The notes under the pieces are model-generated. The model did no database searches. It was given only the letters and a program-made list of their open reading frames with translations, and had not been told where the DNA came from. This document shows, piece after piece, positions 7,112 to 12,795 of a stretch of 17,799 nucleotides of DNA (position 1 is the first letter of the stretch; every line of letters begins with the position of its first letter). The position numbers were made by a program, and so were the translations under genes. Source of the DNA: CAYPOY01 sp964412395. GTDB taxonomy: Bacteria; Chloroflexota; Anaerolineae; B4-G1. The stretch covers positions 1 through 17,799 of the forward strand of contig CAYPOY010000079.1 of assembly GCA_964412395.1 (NCBI GenBank), given 5' to 3'.

Positions 7112-9994
7112 ATGAGTGAGGACGGAACCGGCAAAGCGTTGGAGCGGCAGGTGGCTGGTATTTACCGTGTCCTGGGGGCGAAGGTTGAGCACGACGTGCT
7201 GATGGCGGGCCATCAGATTGACGTGTACGTGGAGATGACCGGGCCTGTCGGCGCTCAGCATCGCATCGCGGTGGAGGCCAAAGACTGGCAATCGCCAGTG
7301 GGTATTGGCGTGGTCAGCAAGTGGGAGTGCGTGGTAGACGGCCTGCGACGCGCCAACCTGGTTGACGAAGGGGTCATCATCTCACGTGCAGGTTTCACCA
7401 AACCCGCTCGTGAGGCAGCGCGAGACCTGCCGGTGCGTTTGCTGGAGTTAGCCGACTTACAGGCCTCCGTTGGCGTCGATCTCGACCGCCTGCGCGGGGA
7501 GTACCTCGTTTTCCTGGTCAACTCCTACCGTCGCCTTGATTTCCGTGGCATCGTGCAGACCAAGAACCCGGTGGAACTATCGTTGGCCGAGGTGTACGTC
7601 TCGCTGAACGTGGCCCCCTCTGGTGGCGGGCGTGTTGGGTCGCGCGATGTGATGGACGAGGGGCGCTTGCGCGAGCGGGCCGAACGAGCGCAAAGGTTGG
7701 GTGTCGAGGACGTGCTGCGTGAGGAGCCACGGCTGGTCGTGCTGGGCGACCCCGGCGCGGGCAAGACTACGTTCCTGCGCTACGTCGCGCTGGTGATGGC
7801 CGCGGGTGATCAGATCGCCCGCGAGCAGATGGGGCTTTCAGGGGAGTGGTTGCCGATCTACCTGCCGCTTGCTGCCTACAGCCAAGCGCTGCAGAAAGGG
7901 CGTGTCTCGCTCGAGGACTACGTGCTGCACTACTGGGGTACGCGCAGTTTCGACCGGCCAGGGATGGATCAATTAGTGGCACAGGCCCTGGAGATGGGTC
8001 AGGCGCTGCTCCTGCTGGACGGGCTGGACGAGGTGGGCAGCCGCGCCGACCGTCTGGCCGTGGCCCGCCAGGTGGAGGCCTGGGCCAACAGTTACGGTCC
8101 TCATGGCAACCGTGTCGTCGTCACCAGCCGCATCGTGGGCTACGACGAGGCCCCGCTGGCCTGCGACTTTCGCGCCCATACCCTCAGCCCCTTTGGCCCG
8201 GAGGAGATCGAACGTTTCGCCTGTCGGTGGTGCGTTGCCTACCAACGCTGGGCCGACCCTGAGCAGCCGGAGGAGATGGCACTCAAGAAGGGGCGTGGTG
8301 AGGCGGCCCGATTGGTCGCTGAGATTCGCTCCGACCCCAAGGTGGAGAGCCTGGCCAGCAACCCACTGCTCGTCACCATCATCGCCCTGATTCACTACAA
8401 GGGCACCCGCTTACCTGATCACCGTGTGGAATTGTACAACCTGTGCATTCAGACGCTGGTGGAGACCTGGCGCGAGGCGCGCAGCGAGGCCGGGCCAGTG
8501 GGGAAGCCGTTGCGGGTAGCCAACGAGATCAAGGTGCTGGCCCCCTTTGCATTGTGGCTGCAGGAGCAGGCCCCTGGGCCGGGCGGGGCAGCGCGGCGCG
8601 ACGGGGTACGGGCGCAATTGATAGACCTGATGGGCCGCCAATTCAAGGGCGACCGCGAGGCGGCAGAGGAAGAGGCAGACCTGTTTCTGGAACTGGGCCA
8701 GCGACAGACCGGGCTGCTTGTGGAGCGGGGTGAGGACTGGTTCGGCTTCTTCCATCCCACGTTCAAGGAGTACCTGGCTGCCCGCGCCTGCGTGCTGAAG
8801 GGGCAAATGAAGGGGGTGGTCGGCACCTGGGAGGTGTTGCGCCACCACCTGGGCGACGCGCTGTGGCACGAGGTGATCCTGCTCACGGTGGGCTACAAGG
8901 CGATCGTCGAGGCACAGGACGAAGCAGCGGTCTACCTCGTGCGGCAGATTGCTGACGAACCCGACGGGCACGGCGAGAATGTGGTGCTGGCTGGGCGGTG
9001 CCTGGCCGATAGTGGTCTTGGTCCAGTGTCCGGTGACTGCTGGGGCGAAATCGTCGAGAAGTTGATTCCCATTATGCAGGACCTGTCCCCTGGTGGTCGT
9101 CCCAACTGTCCTGCCGTCACCCCCATTTCCATTCGCTATGCTGCTGCCGAGACCCTTGACCGGTTGGGCTGGCTGCCACAAGATATGAACGCATGGGTGT
9201 TGATAGATATCCCCTCCACGGACTCCTCCTCTCCCGAACTCAGGGAGAGAGGGGCGGAGAGTGAGGGTCGTTTTTGGATCTCCAGGTACCCGGTAACGAA
9301 CCACCAATTTGCCCTCTTCACCGCTGCGGGTGGCTACGGGAACCCTGGCTACTGGGGGGGCGAGGACGGTGAAGGCTGGCGATGGCGTATAAAGGAGAAT
9401 CCTGAGTACCGTGGCGATGATCCCGTGGTCCAACCGGGGTACTGGGACGATCTCCGCTTCGGCAAGAGCCGCCGTGGCTACCCGGTCGTGGGCATCTCGT
9501 GGTACGAGGCCAATGCCTATTGTGCCTGGCTTACGGAACAGTTGCAGGTTTCGGGTCACAGGTTTCAGGTATGGTGCGCTGGAAAACTTGAAACGCTGGA
9601 CCTGGAACCTGGAACCCTCGCCGTGCGGCTACCTACCGAGGCCGAGTGGATGGCGGCTGCTGGCGGCGCAGAGGGGAAGCGCTACCCCTGGGGCGCTGAG
9701 TGGTGTGAGAGCCGCATCAACACGCTGGAGGGCAGCATTAACGGTACCACGCCGGTGGCGATGTACCCCCATGGGCAGAGTCCCTATGGCGTCGCGGACA
9801 TGGGCGGCAACGTCTGGGAGTGGATGGTGTCCTGGTATGACGAGGAGCAGCGGTATCGTACCGTGCGCGGCGGGTCGTGGCTCGACGATCGTAGGGTCGC
9901 CCGTGTGAGTGCGCGCCTGTGGGGCAATCCCGACGACTCGAACGACCTGATCGGTTTCCGGGTGGTGGCGTTCCCTGCTGGTTCCGGTTCCTGA
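7112..9994 (+). CDS. PD-(D/E)xK nuclease / NACHT NTPase / FGE-sulfatase fusion, NLR-like conflict protein
   Basis: Residues ~1-120 resemble an Mrr-type restriction-endonuclease fold: D37, then E55-A-K57 (HQIDVYV...IAVEAKDW) fits the PD-(D/E)xK pattern, with a following GFTKPAREAARDL helix. A NACHT domain follows: Walker A GDPGAGKTT near 212-220, Walker B LLLLDGLDEVG near 300-310, TSRIVGYDE near 335-343 and the C-terminal FHPTFKEYLAAR near 547-558. Residues ~560-710 are helical and HEAT-like. From ~720 an FGE-sulfatase (C-type-lectin-like) domain has RYPVTNHQF, VGISWYEANAYCAWL, RLPTEAEW, MGGNVWEW and RGGSW...GFRVV. Family knowledge: bacterial NACHT proteins with nuclease effectors can act in phage defence, and FGE-type domains often serve as ligand-binding modules. 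The inference is sensing at the C-terminus, switching by NACHT and DNA cleavage by the N-terminus. Two in-frame repeat insertions lie in or beside the FGE part. The start is well supported by the ribosome-binding site. The TPR gene follows after 30 nt. Confidence 0.88.
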   Translation: MSEDGTGKALERQVAGIYRVLGAKVEHDVLMAGHQIDVYVEMTGPVGAQHRIAVEAKDWQSPVGIGVVSKWECVVDGLRRANLVDEGVIISRAGFTKPAREAARDLPVRLLELADLQASVGVDLDRLRGEYLVFLVNSYRRLDFRGIVQTKNPVELSLAEVYVSLNVAPSGGGRVGSRDVMDEGRLRERAERAQRLGVEDVLREEPRLVVLGDPGAGKTTFLRYVALVMAAGDQIAREQMGLSGEWLPIYLPLAAYSQALQKGRVSLEDYVLHYWGTRSFDRPGMDQLVAQALEMGQALLLLDGLDEVGSRADRLAVARQVEAWANSYGPHGNRVVVTSRIVGYDEAPLACDFRAHTLSPFGPEEIERFACRWCVAYQRWADPEQPEEMALKKGRGEAARLVAEIRSDPKVESLASNPLLVTIIALIHYKGTRLPDHRVELYNLCIQTLVETWREARSEAGPVGKPLRVANEIKVLAPFALWLQEQAPGPGGAARRDGVRAQLIDLMGRQFKGDREAAEEEADLFLELGQRQTGLLVERGEDWFGFFHPTFKEYLAARACVLKGQMKGVVGTWEVLRHHLGDALWHEVILLTVGYKAIVEAQDEAAVYLVRQIADEPDGHGENVVLAGRCLADSGLGPVSGDCWGEIVEKLIPIMQDLSPGGRPNCPAVTPISIRYAAAETLDRLGWLPQDMNAWVLIDIPSTDSSSPELRERGAESEGRFWISRYPVTNHQFALFTAAGGYGNPGYWGGEDGEGWRWRIKENPEYRGDDPVVQPGYWDDLRFGKSRRGYPVVGISWYEANAYCAWLTEQLQVSGHRFQVWCAGKLETLDLEPGTLAVRLPTEAEWMAAAGGAEGKRYPWGAEWCESRINTLEGSINGTTPVAMYPHGQSPYGVADMGGNVWEWMVSWYDEEQRYRTVRGGSWLDDRRVARVSARLWGNPDDSNDLIGFRVVAFPAGSGS
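9223..9268 (+). repeat. CTCTCCC/GGGAGAG hairpin element inserted in frame
   Basis: CTCTCCC (9229-9235) and GGGAGAG (9243-9249) form a 7-bp stem with loop GAACTCA, followed by a purine-rich tail. It encodes a Ser/Glu/Arg-rich linker (SSSPELRERGAESEG) exactly where the NACHT part hands over to the FGE domain, just before FWISRYPVTN. This resembles dispersed intergenic hairpin repeats; no second copy is in this window. Confidence 0.55.
9546..9618 (+). repeat. Inverted-repeat-rich insertion inside the FGE domain
   Basis: GGTTTCGGGTCACAGGTTTCAGGT-like DNA (given in parts: GGTTTC, ACAGGTTTCAGGT) is followed by its imperfect complement (ACCTGGAACCTGGAACCC). It encodes about 25 residues (QVSGHRFQVW...LDLEPGTL) between YCAWLTEQL and VRLPTEAEW. 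These two FGE motifs are normally nearly adjacent, so an acquired in-frame repeat is the simplest reading. Confidence 0.65.
9863..9972 (+). other. Possible DGR-type variable region at the end of the FGE domain
   Basis: The sequence encodes VRGGSWLDDRRVARVSARLW then GNPDDSNDLIGFRVV (residues ~918-953). Diversity-generating retroelement targets commonly end in an FGE/C-type-lectin domain of this layout, with Asn (AAC/AAT) codons of the template altered at adenines. Here several positions that are often Asn are Leu, Asp, Arg, Val or Trp, and the element ends in a GC-rich stretch at the C-terminus as expected. No template repeat, accessory gene or reverse transcriptase is present in the window, so it may equally be an ordinary FGE end. 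Confidence 0.35.
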
Positions 9995-10024
9995 TCTGAG
10001 GGTTGGGAAGCCAGTTGAAGTGAG

Positions 10025-11950
10025 GTGGAAGTGAGGATGGGCTGCTACGAGGAAGCGCTGGCTGATTTCGAGCGGGCCGTCGAACTGGCCCCCGGCTGCG
10101 CCCGTGCCATCGTTCTCCGGGGCAGCGCCTACCGAAAGATGGGTCGCTACAGGGATGCGCTGTCCAACTTCGACCGGGTCATCGAACTGAAGCCCGATGA
10201 TGCCTGGACCATCGCGCAGCGGGGCGAGACTTATCTGCAGATGGGCTGTTATGAGGAGGCGCTGTCCGATTTCAACCGGGCTATCGAACTGAACCCCGAC
10301 TGCACCTGGGTCATCATCCTCCGAGGCGAGACCTACCGGCAGATGGAGTGCTACGAGGAGGCGCTGGCCAATTTCGACCGGGCCATTGAGCTGGATCCTG
10401 ATGACGTCTGGACCATCGTTCGGCGGGGCGAGACCTACCGGCAGATGAGCTGCTATGAAGAGGCACTGTCCGACTTCAACCGGGCCATCGAACTGGACCC
10501 CGACTGCGCCTGGCCCATCATCCTCCGGGGCAAGACGTACCGAGATATGTGCCGATCTAGGGAGGCGCTGACCGACTTCGACCGGGCCATCAAACTGAAG
10601 GTGCCCTGGAGGGTGCGGTTCCGCCGCAAATTGCCCAAGCTCTTCGCCGGCAAGGTGTCGCGCCGCCAGCGGTTGCTGCCCAATGATGTCTGGGCCATTG
10701 TCCTCCGGGGCGAAACCTACCGGCAGACGGGGCACTACGAGGAATCGCTGGCTGATCTGGACTGGGCCATCAAACTGGAGCCCTACAGTGCCTGGACCAT
10801 CGCCCACCGGGGCGAGACCTACCGGCTGATGAAGCGCTACGAGGAGGCGTTGGCTGACTTTGACCAGGCCGTCGAATTGAAGCCCGATTATGGTTGGGTC
10901 ATCGCCCATCGGGGCGAGGTCTACCGGCAGATGGGTTTCGAGAAAGCGTTGGCCGATTTCGACCGGCCTATCGAACTCAACCCCGAATGTTTTTGGGCCA
11001 TTGTTCGGCGGGGCGAGACCTACCTGCAGATGGGCTGCTACGAGGAAGCGCTGGCTGATTTCGACCGGGCCATCGAACTGAAGCCCTATGATGCCTGGAC
11101 TATCGCCCTTCGGGGCGATACGTGCCGGAAAATGGGCTGCTACGAGGAGGCACTAGCCAACCGTAACCAGGCTGTTGAACTGAAGTCTGAGGGTGGCCCC
11201 TGGCGTGTGACCCCAGACGGGGACATTCTGCAAATCTCCTACGGCAGTGGCATAGATTTCCCTCAGTATGGCGCGCTGCATCGGCGCAGTAGCTACTTTC
11301 GATTGGTTTGCGGCCCCGCTTCAGTCTGGGGTACGTCTGTCATCTTGCTCCCCGCATTTTGGAGAGGCGAGCGCCTCTACCAGGGCGCACCGGTCGAGGC
11401 CACCTGTCATGTTGAGGGGCCGGACTTGGTGCTCTCGATTGCGGGCACCATCGCTGGCCTCCGTGTTTCATCCAAAGTGTGGCTCTCGCCCCCGACAGAG
11501 GACGGTATCGCCGCCCAGGTCACGACTGAGGTTGAGGGCAACGTCCCGCTGGACCGTCGTCCGGGCGAAGCCTTCAAGCCCGTCATGCTCTCCTCGATGC
11601 ATATCTCACCTACGGCATGGGATACGCAGGCAGCTTATGCCGGCTGCCGCACCTTTCCTATCCCGGAGAGAGACTGGATCGTTCAGCCGCCTGTTGTCGC
11701 ACGTATCTTTGGGCTGCAGGGTGGTGCCTCCGACTGGAAAGCAGATGCCCCAACCATCGAGATAGTACTGGATCGGCAGATGCAGATTACCGGGTGGGTG
11801 ACTCCGAGCAAGGATCGCGATGACGACAATGTGGGGTTTTGGACTGCATCGGATGAGGTCTTGCCTTCGTGGAGCTATAAGATCATAGCTCTTCCAATGC
11901 CAAACGCTTGCTCGCACCGGATAAGCGCGGCGGCAAAAGTGACACGTTGA
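10025..11950 (+). CDS. TPR-array protein with unrecognised beta-rich C-terminal domain
   Basis: About eleven TPR units (MGCYEEALADFDRAIELKP.. type) occupy residues ~5-385. The array starts in the second helix of a unit, so the first helix is missing or the start is further back. GTG at 10025 or ATG at 10037 could be the start; GGTGGAAG at 10024-10031 suits the ATG. One unit carries a 26-residue basic insertion (10601-10678) and another lacks one residue (MGFEKALADF). Residues ~390-640 look like a beta-rich domain with GGPWRVTPDGDILQISYG, PASVWGTSVILLPAFW and DRRPGEAFKPVMLSSM; I do not recognise a named family. No signal peptide or membrane segment is seen, so it is probably cytoplasmic. Its position 30 nt after the NACHT gene suggests co-transcription and perhaps a scaffold or partner role; that is inference. 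Function unknown. Confidence 0.8.
   Translation: MEVRMGCYEEALADFERAVELAPGCARAIVLRGSAYRKMGRYRDALSNFDRVIELKPDDAWTIAQRGETYLQMGCYEEALSDFNRAIELNPDCTWVIILRGETYRQMECYEEALANFDRAIELDPDDVWTIVRRGETYRQMSCYEEALSDFNRAIELDPDCAWPIILRGKTYRDMCRSREALTDFDRAIKLKVPWRVRFRRKLPKLFAGKVSRRQRLLPNDVWAIVLRGETYRQTGHYEESLADLDWAIKLEPYSAWTIAHRGETYRLMKRYEEALADFDQAVELKPDYGWVIAHRGEVYRQMGFEKALADFDRPIELNPECFWAIVRRGETYLQMGCYEEALADFDRAIELKPYDAWTIALRGDTCRKMGCYEEALANRNQAVELKSEGGPWRVTPDGDILQISYGSGIDFPQYGALHRRSSYFRLVCGPASVWGTSVILLPAFWRGERLYQGAPVEATCHVEGPDLVLSIAGTIAGLRVSSKVWLSPPTEDGIAAQVTTEVEGNVPLDRRPGEAFKPVMLSSMHISPTAWDTQAAYAGCRTFPIPERDWIVQPPVVARIFGLQGGASDWKADAPTIEIVLDRQMQITGWVTPSKDRDDDNVGFWTASDEVLPSWSYKIIALPMPNACSHRISAAAKVTR
10037..11170 (+). 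repeat. 102-bp tandem repeats encoding TPR units
   Basis: The string CGGGGCGAGACCTACCGGCAG, in slightly varied forms, begins at 10220, 10322, 10424, 10526, 10706, 10808, 10910, 11009 and 11111. Spacing is 102 nt except for 180 nt (a 78-nt insertion) and 99 nt (a one-codon loss). DNA similarity between units is high, including at third codon positions, which points to recent duplication or gene conversion rather than old protein-level constraint alone. Confidence 0.85.
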
Positions 11951-11977
11951 CTTTAAGAAGCCTCTGATGCGTTCTAG

Positions 11978-12007
11978 TTGGAAATTGGCAACGTTCTGGT
12001 GTATACT
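11978..12007 (+). promoter_or_regulatory. Candidate sigma70-type promoter for the molybdenum hydroxylase operon
   Basis: TTGGAA at 11978-11983 and TATACT at 12002-12007 are separated by 18 nt. Transcription would begin near 12014 and give a short leader carrying AGGGAGGAG three nucleotides before the ATG at 12028. This is the only AT-rich spot between the TPR gene and the operon. It is a pattern match only. Confidence 0.5.
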
Positions 12008-12027
12008 GTACTGAAAGGGAGGAGCAG

Positions 12028-12795
12028 ATGAAAAACAACAAAACGCTATCCGCAAACCCGGTCGCTGCTGGGGGAGTCTGGAGCATAGAGGCCGACGCGC
12101 CGCTCCAGTCAGTATTGGACAGCCTGCAGTGCCCGTCGTTGTTGCGCCAGACGCTCACCGGCGCTCTCTCCTGGCAGGTCCGCAACGAGACGCCGGTGCG
12201 AAGGGCGCTCGCCTCGCCGCGCATCGCGCCCCAATGGGTGGCCGTGCTCCTGGCGCTGGGTGCCACTGTCACCGTGGAGGGAGAGGCTGGGCCGGAGGAG
12301 GTGCCGCTGGGGCGGCTGCTGCAACGCGGGGTGAAAGGGAGGGTGTCCGTCCTGCATACCCCCCCCGCCCCCCCCTGCGAGGGGGGGAGTACCTCCCCCG
12401 GCCCCCCCTACGAGGGGGGGAGCACCCCCCCCAGCCCCCCCTATGAGGGGGGGGTAAGGTGGGGCGAGGCCCACGTGGCCCGCACCCCGGCCGACAAGCC
12501 CATCGTCGCTGCGATTGCCGTGCTGGAGATGGAAGGCGGCATCGTTCGCCAGGCCCGCGTGGCCTTGACCGGCGTCTGGCCGGAGCCGGTCCGCTTGGCC
12601 CGAGGCCCTACCCGGCTGGTGGGGGGGCCGTTGGATGAGGAGCGTATCAAAGTAGTGGCGGAAGCTGTGGAGGGGGAGGTTGCTCCCGCGGGGGACTTCC
12701 TGGGCAGCGAGGAGTACCGCCGGGCGATGGCGGGCGTCTTGACCCGCCGCGCTCTCGAACAATGTCTGTGTCGGGAGGAGGGAAGCCGTGAGTAG
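12028..12795 (+). CDS. Molybdenum hydroxylase FAD subunit, lacking the N-terminal FAD-binding part
   Basis: The C-terminal half matches the CO-dehydrogenase flavoprotein C-terminal domain (ARVALTGVWPEPVRL, then EEYRRAMAGVLTRRALEQ). The middle (QVRNETPVRRALASP...WVAVLLALGATVTVEG..EEVPLGRLL) follows the 'RN..T.GG' and 'LLALGA' region of CoxM/XdhB-type subunits. The usual first ~60 residues with the AGGTDL pyrophosphate-binding motif are absent: the protein is 255 residues against ~290, and about 33 of those are a repeat insertion (12358-12455). The start is supported by AGGGAGGAG three nucleotides upstream. It overlaps the catalytic gene by 8 bp (GTGAGTAG), so the two are translationally coupled. 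It should pass electrons from the Fe-S clusters to an acceptor, but whether it still binds FAD is doubtful. Confidence 0.75.
   Translation: MKNNKTLSANPVAAGGVWSIEADAPLQSVLDSLQCPSLLRQTLTGALSWQVRNETPVRRALASPRIAPQWVAVLLALGATVTVEGEAGPEEVPLGRLLQRGVKGRVSVLHTPPAPPCEGGSTSPGPPYEGGSTPPSPPYEGGVRWGEAHVARTPADKPIVAAIAVLEMEGGIVRQARVALTGVWPEPVRLARGPTRLVGGPLDEERIKVVAEAVEGEVAPAGDFLGSEEYRRAMAGVLTRRALEQCLCREEGSRE
12358..12455 (+). repeat. C-run/G-run hairpin repeats, three units, in-frame
   Basis: Three ~33-nt units, each a C run, a short TGCGAG, TACGAG or TATGAG centre and a G run, encode PPAPPCEGG, PGPPYEGG and PSPPYEGG. They sit between the LGRLLQRG region and the start of the flavoprotein C-terminal domain. 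Arms of seven or more C and G can form strong hairpins; the G-rich strand could form quadruplexes. Confidence 0.85.

Noticed and set aside
8411..10909. Long minus-strand open frames opposite the NACHT and TPR genes (382 and 426 codons)
   Set aside because: They mirror the codon bias of the + strand genes, show no recognisable domains, and the second one just reads the TPR repeats backwards.
10220..11130. CRISPR-like or satellite periodicity of 102 bp
   Set aside because: The period equals 34 codons and the translation is a clear TPR array.
11985..12007. TTGGCA as the -35 box of the operon promoter
   Set aside because: It is only 11 nt from TATACT; TTGGAA at 11978 gives an acceptable 18-nt spacing.
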